Shown here: one piece after another, positions 18,269 to 27,832 of the stretch
Layout of the letters: every line of letters begins with the position of its first letter
Numbering within the stretch: the first letter of the stretch is position 1
NCBI RefSeq assembly: GCF_022867795.2
Contig: NZ_CP107006.1
Coordinates: forward strand, 744,001-808,000
Source: Chitinophaga horti
GTDB taxonomy: Bacteria; Bacteroidota; Bacteroidia; Chitinophagales; Chitinophagaceae
Reading direction: 5' to 3'
Length of the DNA: 64,000 nucleotides
Translations under genes and position numbers: made by a program
Notes under the pieces: generated by a model
Seen by the model: the letters and a program-made list of their open reading frames with translations, nothing else
What the model was told of the DNA's origin: nothing
Databases searched by the model: none

Positions 18269-19993
18269 ATGAAACACACGATATATAAGATGAAATGGGC
18301 GCTGTTACTGTCGATGGCTACAGTGTCCGCCTGTAAATCAGATATGGATTTTCTGCGGGAACGACCTGCTACTTTTTATACAGTGGACAATGCGTTTTCT
18401 ACCTCTTCGCAGGTAGACCAGGTGTTGGTATCTGTATACTCACAACTGCGCGACCTTTGGGCGAATCCGGCAGAAGAAGGCTGGATCATGGTGTTCCGCG
18501 GTAATGGTACGGATATGTATGATGTGCCCAGCATCCGCAGAGGCAGTTCCTTCAATAACTATGGTAACATCAACGCGGAGAATGCGGTGTTCTTCAACTG
18601 TTACAGCACCTGGTACCAGCTGATATCCAAAGCTAATATGGCATTGTACGCGGCCGACTTGTCACATATCACCTGGGCGTCTGATGCAGAAAAGGCCTAT
18701 GTTAAAGCACAGGCGCGTTTCTTTCGCGCGTTCGCTTATCGTAACCTCGGCGAGTTGTTTGGAGGCGTTCCCCTGGTGACCGAAATTTTCAACACACCCC
18801 GTTTTGATTTCAAACGTAGTACCCGCATAGAAACCTACCAGTTCGCCATTGATGAACTGCTGGCGATCGAGAATGACCTGCCAGAAACCACCACCCGTGG
18901 CGGTAGAGTCGTAAGAGGTGCTGCACAACATAACCTGGCCGAATTATATCTGGCACTGGGCACGCAGCTAAAAGAAGAGGGCAGGGCCGCAGAAGCAACG
19001 ACGGCGTTCACGCAGTCCATCGCCTATGCCAATAAAGTAATCGACGGTGGTACGTATTCGCTGATGAACGCCCGCTTTGGCTCCCGCAGAACAGAAGCAC
19101 AGGGCAATGTATACTGGGATCTTTTCCAGGAAAACAACGTGAACTACCAGGATGGTAATAAGGAATGTGTGTGGGGCCTGCAAATTGATTATGCGGCTTA
19201 CCGCACGGAGGACGGCAAATCGAAGCTTCCTTACTCCCGCGCATACAGCCCCGTGTTCCGCGATGGTGCCAAGGACCATCTTACCGGCACTGGTCCTGAT
19301 GTAGGCGGACGTGGCGTATCGTTCATGATGCCTACGATGTATACCCGCGACGATATTTATAACGGCGCATTCAGCGGTGATATGCGTAATACCGATATCG
19401 TTTTCCGCCGTGTATTCCGGGGCAATGTGGCCTCATCGCCTTACTTCGGCGTGCCTATCCCATGGGATGTAATGTACTACGGCAGTGCGAATGCGACCAC
19501 CAATATGAATAACCGCAGCCTGTGTTACCCGGTTTCCTGCAAAATTGCGACCGATAAATATACAGGTGTGGCTGATGGAGAGAACATGAGTAACTTGTTC
19601 CGCGATGACTATTTTATCCGCCTCTCCGAAACGATCCTGTTACGTGCAGAAGCCAAACAGCGTAACGGCGATAAGCCCGGTGCAGCTGCTGATATCAACC
19701 TGCTGCGCACCCGCGCACAATGTACGTACATGGTGTCGGCCGCCGATATGGACGATAATTTCAACACGATACTGGATGAGCGTGCCAGGGAATTGATCTA
19801 CGAAGAATGTCGCTGGAACACGTTGTTGCGTATGGGTGGCACTATTGCTGTAGATCGTATCCGCAAATATGCCTACTGGCCGGAAGCGCAGGCTACGCTT
19901 ACTTTTAACTACAACCTGTGGCCCATTCCGCAAACGGTGATAGATACGAATAAAGACGAACCGCTGGATCAGAACGACGGTTGGAAACGCTAA
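18269..19993 (+). CDS. SusD/RagB-family nutrient-binding outer-membrane lipoprotein, cassette 2
   Basis: A 574-residue SusD-type lipoprotein with lipobox Cys22 (VSACKSDMDF). The family signature at the N-terminus (DFLRERPATFYTVDNAF and QVDQVLVSVYSQLRDLW) is followed by TPR-like helices (AYVKAQARFFRAFAYRNLGELFGGVPLV). The C-terminus has IRLSETILLRAEAKQRNGDKPGAAADINLLRTRAQ and ends with the WPIPQTVIDTNK motif. It starts 21 bp after susC. It probably binds rhamnose-containing oligosaccharides, inferred from the neighbouring enzymes. Confidence 0.95.
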   Translation: MKHTIYKMKWALLLSMATVSACKSDMDFLRERPATFYTVDNAFSTSSQVDQVLVSVYSQLRDLWANPAEEGWIMVFRGNGTDMYDVPSIRRGSSFNNYGNINAENAVFFNCYSTWYQLISKANMALYAADLSHITWASDAEKAYVKAQARFFRAFAYRNLGELFGGVPLVTEIFNTPRFDFKRSTRIETYQFAIDELLAIENDLPETTTRGGRVVRGAAQHNLAELYLALGTQLKEEGRAAEATTAFTQSIAYANKVIDGGTYSLMNARFGSRRTEAQGNVYWDLFQENNVNYQDGNKECVWGLQIDYAAYRTEDGKSKLPYSRAYSPVFRDGAKDHLTGTGPDVGGRGVSFMMPTMYTRDDIYNGAFSGDMRNTDIVFRRVFRGNVASSPYFGVPIPWDVMYYGSANATTNMNNRSLCYPVSCKIATDKYTGVADGENMSNLFRDDYFIRLSETILLRAEAKQRNGDKPGAAADINLLRTRAQCTYMVSAADMDDNFNTILDERARELIYEECRWNTLLRMGGTIAVDRIRKYAYWPEAQATLTFNYNLWPIPQTVIDTNKDEPLDQNDGWKR

Positions 19994-20006
19994 CTACTTC
20001 AGAAGT

Positions 20007-20034
20007 CCGGGGTCTTGGCAGGCCCCGGCTTTTT
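20007..20034 (+). terminator. Intrinsic terminator between susD and the rhamnosidase genes
   Basis: An 8-bp GC stem (20007-20014 with 20021-20028, one G-U pair, loop TTGGCA) is followed by C and five T. It lies 14 bp after the susD stop and 15 bp before the GH78-like start. It would cut enzyme expression relative to susCD, or make the enzyme genes a separate unit. Confidence 0.8.
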
Positions 20035-20049
20035 AACTATTTTGACGAC

Positions 20050-22326
20050 ATGCTTAGAAGAGTATTGATCCTGTTTTTCCTGATTGGTATTGTGACAGTT
20101 GCAAAAGCGCAAACGTTGTTCACCCCTGATGGCCTGATGTGTGACCTGATCGCGAATGGCGGCTACCAGTCTGTAAATGGTTACCTGGCCCAGCCAGAGT
20201 GGAGCAAGGCAGCCTTTCTCGCCACTAACTCCGTCCGCATCCGTAATGCCCGCCCGGCTTTCAGCTGGATGCTGACCTCCGTAAAAAACAATACGATGCA
20301 AAGCGCCTACCGCATCCTGGTAGCCGATCATCCTGACAGCCTCGCGAAAAATACCGGTAACATGTGGGATTCCCGCAAGGTGTTGTCGCCACGATCTAAT
20401 GCGGTATTGTATTTCGGTAAACCATTACGTGCGCATACGCTCTACTATTGGAAAGTAATGGTATGGGATAAAAACAGCGCGCAAAGTGCCTTCTCCGAGC
20501 CTGCTGCATTTTTTACCGACACGCTGCTGGCCGACTATGCCACCACCCAGTACCCATTGCAGAAAACCGACCAGTTCCCTGAGCGGTTTTCAGTAAGTGA
20601 TACGATGGTGTTTGCAGACTTTGGCAAAGCGGCTTTTGGTCAGTTAAAGCTGGAATTAACGGGTACGGGCACACGCGATACCGTGGAAGTGCACCTGGGT
20701 GAAGCGATTACTGCCTGGGGTACGATCAATCGCCGGCCAGGTGGTACGATCCGCTACCAGCGGTACCGGTTGCCTTTGCGGCCGGGTACACACACGTATT
20801 ATGTAAACATTCGCAAGGATGCGCGGAATACGGGTCCGCAGGCGGTATTGATGCCGGGTTACATCGGCGAGGTGTTGCCTTTCCGGTACTGTGAGTTGCG
20901 GAAGTATGGGCAGCCGATGGAAGAAACGCAGATCGTGCGAACGGCGGTGAATTACCCGTTTGATGAAACGGCGGCTTCCTTTCATAGTTCCGACAGCATC
21001 CTGAACCAGGTGTGGGACATGTGTTATTATACGATGAAAGCCACGTCCTTCGCCGGTATATTCGTTGATGGCGATCGTGAGCGTATTCCGTATGAAGCAG
21101 ATGCGTACATCAACCAGTTAGGCTATTATGCTGCCGATCGCGAGTATACGCTGGCACGAGCGTCGCAGGAATACCTGTTGCATCACGCTACCTGGCCAAC
21201 GGAGTGGATCTTACAATCGGTGCTGATGGCGTATAACGATTACCTATACACGGGCGACAGCCGGTCGGCCCGCCACTTCTATAACGACCTGAAGGCGAAA
21301 CTATTGATGCCGCTGGAAATGCCGAATGGCCTGATCAGCACCCGTACCGGCAAACAAAATCCTGCCCTTATGAAAGCCATTCATTTTAATGGCGGGTTAT
21401 TGAGGGATATTGTGGACTGGCCACATACGGGCATCTTAGGCCTGGCTAAGTCAGAAGGTGGGGAGACGGACGGCTTCGTGTTCCGTGATTACAACGCGGT
21501 GGTGAACGCTTACTACTATAAGGCTTTGCGGGATATGCAGTCGATTGCTGCCACGCTTAACCGCGATGCAGACGCTAAACTTTTTGAGACGAAGGCGGAT
21601 AAGCTGAAAGACGATTACCGCAAACAATTCTGGGACCGCAAACAACGCGTGTTCATGGATGCGCCGGACACCTTACATGCCTCGCTGCATACGAATATGT
21701 TTGCGCTGGCCTTTGGACTGGTGGAAGATAGATACAAGGACGATGTAGCCTCGTTCATCCGCTCCCGTGGTATGGCCTGTAGTGTGTACGGCAGCCAGTT
21801 CCTGATGGATGCGGTGTACGATGGCAACGACGAAGCGTATGGCTTACAACTGCTCACCTCCACCGCCGACCGCAGCTGGTACAATATGATCCGCGAAGGA
21901 AGTACAATGGCGATGGAAGCCTGGGGTAACAAATACAAGCCGAACCAGGATTGGAACCATGCCTGGGGTGCGGTGCCGATCAATATCATCAGTCGTAAAC
22001 TAATGGGTATCGAACCGTTAACGCCCGGCTGGGAGGTGTATCGCATCAAACCACAAACCAGCAGCCTGCAATTCGCTATCATCACCGTACCCACGATCAA
22101 AGGAAAAATCATTGCGCAGTATGAAAAGAAAGAGGAGGATTTCCTGATGACGTTGACGCTGCCGGCCAATGCCACCGCGCAAGTTGTGTTGCCTGCCGCC
22201 TTCGCCCGCGGCCGGTTCGAGGTGTACCTGGGCGAAGAACGCATCAAACCGGTGAAGAAGAACGGCGAATATATCGTCACCATTGCTGGTGGCGGCGCTT
22301 ATAAATTATCTGTAGGTCCACGTTAA
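20050..22326 (+). CDS. GH78-like alpha-L-rhamnosidase (six-hairpin glycosidase)
   Basis: Secreted or periplasmic glycosidase of 758 residues from the ATG at 20050. The longer frame would start inside the terminator and carry a poor leader. The signal peptide ends near VAKAQ. An N-terminal fibronectin-like sandwich (about 60-160; RIRNARPAFSWML, YRILVADHPDSL, YYWKVMVWDKN) precedes accessory beta domains. The (alpha/alpha)6 catalytic domain begins near residue 300. The acidic motif DGDRERIPYEAD (340-351) is in the place of the catalytic acid region of family GH78, and MAMEAWGN with WNHAWGAVP matches the family's general-base region. It should release terminal alpha-L-rhamnose; other terminal deoxy-sugars are possible. 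Confidence 0.85.
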   Translation: MLRRVLILFFLIGIVTVAKAQTLFTPDGLMCDLIANGGYQSVNGYLAQPEWSKAAFLATNSVRIRNARPAFSWMLTSVKNNTMQSAYRILVADHPDSLAKNTGNMWDSRKVLSPRSNAVLYFGKPLRAHTLYYWKVMVWDKNSAQSAFSEPAAFFTDTLLADYATTQYPLQKTDQFPERFSVSDTMVFADFGKAAFGQLKLELTGTGTRDTVEVHLGEAITAWGTINRRPGGTIRYQRYRLPLRPGTHTYYVNIRKDARNTGPQAVLMPGYIGEVLPFRYCELRKYGQPMEETQIVRTAVNYPFDETAASFHSSDSILNQVWDMCYYTMKATSFAGIFVDGDRERIPYEADAYINQLGYYAADREYTLARASQEYLLHHATWPTEWILQSVLMAYNDYLYTGDSRSARHFYNDLKAKLLMPLEMPNGLISTRTGKQNPALMKAIHFNGGLLRDIVDWPHTGILGLAKSEGGETDGFVFRDYNAVVNAYYYKALRDMQSIAATLNRDADAKLFETKADKLKDDYRKQFWDRKQRVFMDAPDTLHASLHTNMFALAFGLVEDRYKDDVASFIRSRGMACSVYGSQFLMDAVYDGNDEAYGLQLLTSTADRSWYNMIREGSTMAMEAWGNKYKPNQDWNHAWGAVPINIISRKLMGIEPLTPGWEVYRIKPQTSSLQFAIITVPTIKGKIIAQYEKKEEDFLMTLTLPANATAQVVLPAAFARGRFEVYLGEERIKPVKKNGEYIVTIAGGGAYKLSVGPR

Positions 22327-22337
22327 TGTAATTGTTT

Positions 22338-25325
22338 ATGCTGATGAATAAACGACTGGCCGGAGCATTGCTCATCGGTCTATGTGCCGCATGTTCACAC
22401 CCCAGGCAACTTCCTGTAAAACCCGCTGCTGCTAATACATTAGAAGCCGGGTTTATTAATCCGCCCGACGAAGCAAAGCCCCGTGTATTCTGGTGGTGGC
22501 TCGAAGGCAATCAAAGCAAAAAAGGGATCGGGGCAGATCTGATCGCGATGAAGGCCGCCGGCATTCAAGGCGCCATCATCTTTGATGCAGGCTCCTCATC
22601 TTATAAAAATATGGAGAAAACCGCCAGCGGCCCTTCGTTCATGGGGCCGGAGTGGCAGGCATTGTTCCATCATACCTGTAAGATCGCCGACAGCCTCAAT
22701 ATGGAACTGAGCCTCAACATCGGCAGCGGCTGGAACGATGGCGGTCCCTGGGTGACGCCCGAACTGGCCTCGCAGAAACTGGTGTGGAGCGATACGTTGG
22801 TGGAAGGCGCGCGTACGATCGATATGCAACTGGCCATGCCGGCTAAGTTGTTCACCGATGAAAACAAACGGGTACATTATCGGCCCATCGTTACGCTGGC
22901 CGTGAAGTTGCACGATCAATATGAAAAGGTGCAGCGGCTGGAAAACTTCGAGATCAAAGCGGTGCATAGCATTTACAGCATTCCGTTTACAAAAAGTGGT
23001 TTAGGGTACGACTGGAATATTTTTATGAAACCCGAAGCATCGCCCGCGCATGAGGCGCATGCGGATGTGGAAGATGTGACGGATGTAAGCGATAAGGTAG
23101 ATGCACAGGGCCGCATTCGCTGGCAGGCACCGGCGGGTAGATATTTACTGATGCGGTTTGGATATACGCCTACGGGCATTCATGTATCCACGCACAGCCC
23201 AGGGGGCGGCGGCCTCGCGATCGATTATATGAGCCGCGAAGCGATGGACCTGCAATATTTTAAGACAGTAGGGGTACTCACGCGCGGCAAAAAAGCCAAC
23301 AGTCTCAAATACCTGCACGACGATAGCTGGGAGCTTGGTGCCAGCAACTGGACGCCGACTTTTGCGGAGGCCTTCAAAGCAGCTAATGGTTATGACATCT
23401 ACAAGTACCTGCCCGTGCTTACCGGCCGCATCCTGGGTAACCGTGATGTGTCCAACAACTTCCTGTTCGACTTTCGCCGTACGATCGCAGACCTGATTTA
23501 CACCAACCATTACCAACGTTTTGCCGACCTGGCCGCTAAAGACGGCATGGGTATCCATTCCGAAAGCGGCGGGCCACATCCCGCGCCGGTAGACGCTTTG
23601 AAGAACCTTGGATTAAACGCTGTGCCGATGGGTGAGTTCTGGATAAGGGCAAATACCCATCGCGTGGAAGCACATCGCCGCCTGTATGTAAAGCAGCCTG
23701 CATCTGCCGCCCATATTTACGGTAAACAGTTCGCACAGGCAGAGGGACCGACGAGCATTGGTCCGCATTGGGAAGAAGATTTTTATTACATGAAACCCAC
23801 GCTTGACCGTGTGTATTGCGAAGGCCTGAACCGCCTGGTGATCCACACCTTCACACATTCGCCGGAAGAAGCGGGCAAACCCGGTAACGAATATTTTGCC
23901 GGTACACACTTTAACCCCAACGTCACCTGGTGGGCACAGGCGCCCGCATTCCTGCGATGGAATACGCGCGTGTCGTATATGCTGTCCCGTGGTTTGTTCG
24001 TGGGTGATGTGTGTTACTATTACGGCGATAATGTACCTAACCAGGTGCCGCTAAAACATATTGATCCGCAGCTGGGTGAAGGATATGACTATGATGTGTG
24101 TAACACCGATGTGATCTTACATCGCATGCAGGTGAAGGACGGTCGTATCGTATTGCCCGATGGCATGTCATATGCCGTTCTCGTGCTGCCCGATTGGGAA
24201 GTAATTACGCCGGAAGTGTTGGCGAAACTGGCATCGATGGTGCGGCAGGGTGCCACGATCATCGGCCCCAAACCTAAATCGGCTGCAGGTTTAAGAAATA
24301 CGGCTAAAGACATTCGCCCGCTGGCAGACGAAGTATGGAAGTCTGTGCGCAACGATCGCAGCATCCGCGAAACACTGCTCGCCAAAAACATTCAGCCGGA
24401 CTTTACTTACGAGGGCCGCAAACCCCATACGCTCATTGATTACATACACCGCAGTACACCTGATGCCGAGATTTACTATGTCGTAAACCGGAACGAGCGG
24501 CCGGAATACGTAAACGTATCATTCCGTGTAAACGACCGACAGCCCGAGCTTTGGGACGCTGACAAGGGCACCATAATATCACAACCTTTGTACACCACCC
24601 GCGACGGCCGCGTGCAAATGCCATTGTTCCTCGATCCGTTCGGATCAACGTTCGTCGTGTTCCGGAAAAAGGCCGGCGCGCACATGGTGCAGCTGCAAAA
24701 GGATGGCAAAGAACTGTTTCCGGCTTTACCTGCAGACACTTTCGACACAGCGCCCTTTATCGCCATGGAGAACGGCCGTATGTTGTGGACAGCGAACGGG
24801 CGGTATGTGTGGACAGGCAGCGATGGCAAAACACACAGCGCCGACCACCAGGTGAGCGCACAAATCATCGATGGCCCCTGGACGGTTCGTTTCGACAAAG
24901 CCTGGGGCGGCCCGGAACAAACGATCTTCCACCAGCTGATGTCATGGACCGATCACAAAGACGAGGGAATTAAATACTACTCCGGCACCGCCATCTATAG
25001 TAAAAAATTTACCCTGTCACCCACCAATAAAAGCATCTTCCTCGACCTGGGCGAGGTGGCTAACATCGCCGAAGTAACGATCAATGGCCGCTCTGCCGGC
25101 GTATGGTGGACGCATCCGTTTATCGCCGACGTCACCAGCTACCTGCAACCCGGCGAAAACAACATCGAGATCAAAGTCGTGAACCTCTGGCCGAACCGCA
25201 TTATCGGCGATCAGCGCCTGCCCGCAGCGAAGCGTTTTACCCGCACCAACGTCCAAAAGTTCAAAGCGGACGACCCGCTGCGGACATCAGGTTTACTCGG
25301 GCCGGTGAAGTTGCATTTGAGATAA
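22338..25325 (+). CDS. GH106-like alpha-L-rhamnosidase with C-terminal sugar-binding domain
   Basis: Large secreted enzyme of 995 residues from the ATG at 22338. The signal peptide ends at LCAAC, a non-canonical lipobox, so lipidation is likely but not certain. The GH106 opening PRVFWWWLEGNQSKKGIGADLIAMKAAGIQGAIIFD follows in the first 80 residues, then the long catalytic region with NIGSGWNDGGPWVTPE and HSESGGPHPAPVDALKN. The C-terminal jelly roll (about 880-995) resembles the sugar-binding domain of GH2 enzymes (VTINGRSAGVWWTHPF and LWPNRIIGD). It follows the GH78-like gene by 11 bp. Together they point to stepwise removal of rhamnose in different linkages, as on rhamnogalacturonan-type or decorated glycans. 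Confidence 0.87.
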   Translation: MLMNKRLAGALLIGLCAACSHPRQLPVKPAAANTLEAGFINPPDEAKPRVFWWWLEGNQSKKGIGADLIAMKAAGIQGAIIFDAGSSSYKNMEKTASGPSFMGPEWQALFHHTCKIADSLNMELSLNIGSGWNDGGPWVTPELASQKLVWSDTLVEGARTIDMQLAMPAKLFTDENKRVHYRPIVTLAVKLHDQYEKVQRLENFEIKAVHSIYSIPFTKSGLGYDWNIFMKPEASPAHEAHADVEDVTDVSDKVDAQGRIRWQAPAGRYLLMRFGYTPTGIHVSTHSPGGGGLAIDYMSREAMDLQYFKTVGVLTRGKKANSLKYLHDDSWELGASNWTPTFAEAFKAANGYDIYKYLPVLTGRILGNRDVSNNFLFDFRRTIADLIYTNHYQRFADLAAKDGMGIHSESGGPHPAPVDALKNLGLNAVPMGEFWIRANTHRVEAHRRLYVKQPASAAHIYGKQFAQAEGPTSIGPHWEEDFYYMKPTLDRVYCEGLNRLVIHTFTHSPEEAGKPGNEYFAGTHFNPNVTWWAQAPAFLRWNTRVSYMLSRGLFVGDVCYYYGDNVPNQVPLKHIDPQLGEGYDYDVCNTDVILHRMQVKDGRIVLPDGMSYAVLVLPDWEVITPEVLAKLASMVRQGATIIGPKPKSAAGLRNTAKDIRPLADEVWKSVRNDRSIRETLLAKNIQPDFTYEGRKPHTLIDYIHRSTPDAEIYYVVNRNERPEYVNVSFRVNDRQPELWDADKGTIISQPLYTTRDGRVQMPLFLDPFGSTFVVFRKKAGAHMVQLQKDGKELFPALPADTFDTAPFIAMENGRMLWTANGRYVWTGSDGKTHSADHQVSAQIIDGPWTVRFDKAWGGPEQTIFHQLMSWTDHKDEGIKYYSGTAIYSKKFTLSPTNKSIFLDLGEVANIAEVTINGRSAGVWWTHPFIADVTSYLQPGENNIEIKVVNLWPNRIIGDQRLPAAKRFTRTNVQKFKADDPLRTSGLLGPVKLHLR

Positions 25326-25371
25326 AATAGTATCAGGATGGAGCGTGATTTTCGGGTTCCGGGAGGGGCTG

Positions 25372-25437
25372 GATAACTCTCAGATAACTCTCATATAACT
25401 CTCAGGTAACTCTCGCATAACGCTAACATAACTTAAA
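25372..25437. repeat. Six tandem 11-bp repeats
   Basis: Six consecutive 11-bp units start at 25372, 25383, 25394, 25405, 25416 and 25427. The first two are identical (GATAACTCTCA), the third differs by one base, and the last three decay progressively while keeping a TAAC core. The period is close to one helical turn. There is no coding frame through it. Confidence 0.9.
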
Positions 25438-25541
25438 CACAGCCTAAATGTAGTGCTAAGGTATTTTTTTATGATGCAGTATTACCATAACGCGTGCGAC
25501 TATCCGTACCTGACTTGCTATTTCCCGGCGGTTTAAAAAAG

Positions 25542-25595
25542 GCGACAATTGCGACATTTCGCGGTAGTTACGACATCAGGCGACACATGGCGACA
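25542..25595. repeat. Cluster of GCGACA hexamers
   Basis: GCGACA occurs at 25542, 25551, 25580 and 25590, with a variant ACGACA at 25570. The intervals are 9, 19, 10 and 10 bp, so the copies sit on nearly the same face of the helix. It is not part of a supported gene. Confidence 0.65.
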
Positions 25596-25633
25596 GGTGC
25601 TGTTCGAAACGGCAAAAGCGGTTGTATCTTCGC

Positions 25634-25661
25634 AAAAAAAGCCGCACCTTACGGTACGGCT
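25634..25661 (-). terminator. Intrinsic terminator of mqo
   Basis: On the minus strand a 9-bp stem (25653-25661 with 25640-25648, one G-U, loop of four) is followed by six or more U. It lies 24 bp after the mqo stop. Confidence 0.85.
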
Positions 25662-25685
25662 TTCTAAATATAACCATCTTAAAAG

Positions 25686-27203
25686 TTATGCGTTTACTGG
25701 CTTGCTCTCTTCGATCTTGAGTACCCGGCCGGTCCATTCACGGAGGTTATCGCACAGGGCGGGATCGGATGCGAGCGACTGACCGTAGGATGGGATCATT
25801 TCCTTCAGTTTGGCCTGCCATTGGGCTGACTTCATTTGCTGAGGGAAACATTTGTTCATGAGGTCGAGCATGATGGATACGGAGGTAGAAGCTCCCGGTG
25901 ATGCGCCAAGCAGGGCGGCGATGCTGCCATCTGCCGCACTTACCACTTCGGTGCCGAATTCCAGGATGCCACCTTCTTCTTCGTCCTTTTTGATCACCTG
26001 TACACGGTAGCCGGCCACTTCCAGTTCCCAGTCTTCCAGTTTGGCGTCGGGCAGGAAGTCACGCAGGGCTTCGAGGCGGTCCTCGGGCGACTGGCGTACC
26101 TGGTCAATGAGGTACTTCGTGAGCGGCAGGTTATGTGCGCCGGCGGAAAGCATCGGGCGGATGTTGGCGAAACGGATGCTGAGGATCAGGTCGAGGAACG
26201 AGCCCTTTTTCAGGAACTTGGTCGTGAAGCCGGCGTAGGGGCCGAACAGCAGTTCCTTTTTGCCTTTGATGATCCTGGTATCCAGGTGTGGTACCGACAT
26301 GGGAGGGGAGCCGATGGGCGCTTTACCATACACTTTGGCATAGTGCTTTTCCACCAGTTCCGGGTTTTTACATTTGAGCCACTGTCCGCTCACCGGGAAA
26401 CCGCCAAAGCCCTTGCTTTCGGGGATCCTGGATTTGAGCAACAGGGGAAGGGAGCCGCCGCCGGCGCCGATAAATACGAAGCGGGATTTTACCAGCCTGC
26501 GTTTACCGGTGGCGAGGTCTTTCACCTCAATATACCAATGGCCATCTTTCTGGCGCAGTGTTTTTACGTCGTGGTTGAAGAAGAGCGACACCTTATCGTC
26601 CTGCTTCATTCTTTCGAAGATGTGACGGGTGAGGGAGCCGAAGTTCACGTCGGTGCCGATTTCCATGCGGGTGGCGGCTACCTTCTGTTGAGGATCACGC
26701 CCCTGCATGACGATAGGCATCCAGGAAGCCAGCTGCTGCTGATCTTCGGAGTACTTCATGTCGGCAAAGAGGTGACATGAAGTAAGCGCTTCGTGTCTCT
26801 TTTTGAGGAAATCTACCCCATCTTCTCCCCATACGAAACTCATGTGCGGCGTACGGCGGATAAAGGATTCGGGGAGGGAGATGTGATTGCTTTCGATCAG
26901 ATAGGCCCAGAACTGCTTGGACTGTTCGAAAGATTCGGCAATTTTCACTGCCTTTTTGATCTCTACGGAACCGTCTTTGGCCTGCGGGGTGTAGTTCAGT
27001 TCGCAGAAGGCGGAGTGGCCCGTGCCGGCGTTGTTCCAGGCATCAGAGCTTTCGGCTGCGGCTACATCGAGTCGTTCGAAAACCTGTACCGAAATACCGG
27101 GTTCCAGTTCTTTCAGCATCATGCCAAGCGTTGCGCTCATGATGCCTGCGCCGATCAATACTACATCAGCTTCGTCCCTACCTGCGTTCGTGTCAATACT
27201 CAT
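25686..27203 (-). CDS. mqo: Malate:quinone oxidoreductase
   Basis: A 505-residue FAD enzyme that oxidises malate to oxaloacetate and passes the electrons to quinone, a peripheral membrane step of the citric acid cycle. The N-terminal dinucleotide fold VVLIGAGIMSATLG is present. The family segments ERLDVAAAESSDAWNNAGTGHSAFCELNYTPQ, VFIGAGGGSLPLLLKS and the C-terminal LLGASPGASTSVSIMLDLM are clear and span the full family length. The ATG at 27203 is preferred to a TTG two codons upstream. It is a single-gene unit with its own terminator and a long AT-rich upstream region shared with the divergent unknown pair. Confidence 0.96.
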   Translation of the reverse strand: MSIDTNAGRDEADVVLIGAGIMSATLGMMLKELEPGISVQVFERLDVAAAESSDAWNNAGTGHSAFCELNYTPQAKDGSVEIKKAVKIAESFEQSKQFWAYLIESNHISLPESFIRRTPHMSFVWGEDGVDFLKKRHEALTSCHLFADMKYSEDQQQLASWMPIVMQGRDPQQKVAATRMEIGTDVNFGSLTRHIFERMKQDDKVSLFFNHDVKTLRQKDGHWYIEVKDLATGKRRLVKSRFVFIGAGGGSLPLLLKSRIPESKGFGGFPVSGQWLKCKNPELVEKHYAKVYGKAPIGSPPMSVPHLDTRIIKGKKELLFGPYAGFTTKFLKKGSFLDLILSIRFANIRPMLSAGAHNLPLTKYLIDQVRQSPEDRLEALRDFLPDAKLEDWELEVAGYRVQVIKKDEEEGGILEFGTEVVSAADGSIAALLGASPGASTSVSIMLDLMNKCFPQQMKSAQWQAKLKEMIPSYGQSLASDPALCDNLREWTGRVLKIEESKPVNA

Positions 27204-27832
27204 GATCAATTAAATAATTATTTCTCCAAAATATTGTGCCATGCTTTTTCCTGCTCTGCTTTGCCGATTCCGGCGCTGCGTTGTTCGATTTCAGTGCGTG
27301 AGGCCGTTGCCGGCCACCTGCCAATTACCTTTCAGTTCAATTTTTCCTAACGTGTCATATGCGTGGAACAAATAAAGAATGAAATGTGTCCTTTCGACAC
27401 CAACTTTCATTTCTTCCGAAAAGTTGCAAAACCATCTATAATGGGATGCAAAATGTCGGTTGAAGGAATACTATTTTGAAAACCGATGCATTATAAATTG
27501 CAATATTTTAAATCTAAAGTGAAAATTCCAGGTTTTTTCAACGATGGTTGGTGATAAAAAGCCTTGGAACCGCAAAATTAATACTCATTAGGGAGTTCAC
27601 CAATATATTTTATAATTATTAATGAATTTTGACTGATGGTTGATAAATTTTAACAAATACTAAGGTTAGGTAGATGATTTTCAATGGTCGAACTCTAGGT
27701 GCTGATTTTCAAGGCATTGTGTGTAGTGAGCCTAAACAATGCGGTAATGCGAAAAATAGCGTAATTTGCCGCGCTTGAAGCAGCCAATTATCTAAGACGA
27801 TCCCAAATAAAAACAATTTTAAACTCCCCAAA
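27204..27832. other. Long AT-rich divergent intergenic region
   Basis: This 629-bp gap lies between the divergent mqo and the unknown gene pair. It becomes strongly AT-rich from about 27350 to 27720 and has no frame that looks coding on either strand. It presumably holds both promoters, but I could not assign -33/-7 boxes with confidence. No clear repeat or hairpin is visible. Confidence 0.6.

Larger units (their letters stand above)
25326..25685. other. Convergent intergenic region with small tandem repeats
   Basis: This 360-bp gap between the GH106-like gene and the convergent mqo gene holds no supported gene. It contains the 11-bp tandem repeats (25372-25437), a cluster of GCGACA hexamers (25542-25595), and the mqo terminator (25634-25661). 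No terminator for the plus-strand operon is obvious. Confidence 0.7.

Noticed and set aside
19981-20049. Upstream extension of the GH78-like protein to the TTG at 19981
   Set aside because: It would overlap the susD stop and be encoded by the terminator hairpin; the ATG at 20050 gives a clean signal peptide.
25372-25437. The 11-bp tandem array as a CRISPR
   Set aside because: The units are directly adjacent with no spacers, far too short, and no cas gene is near.
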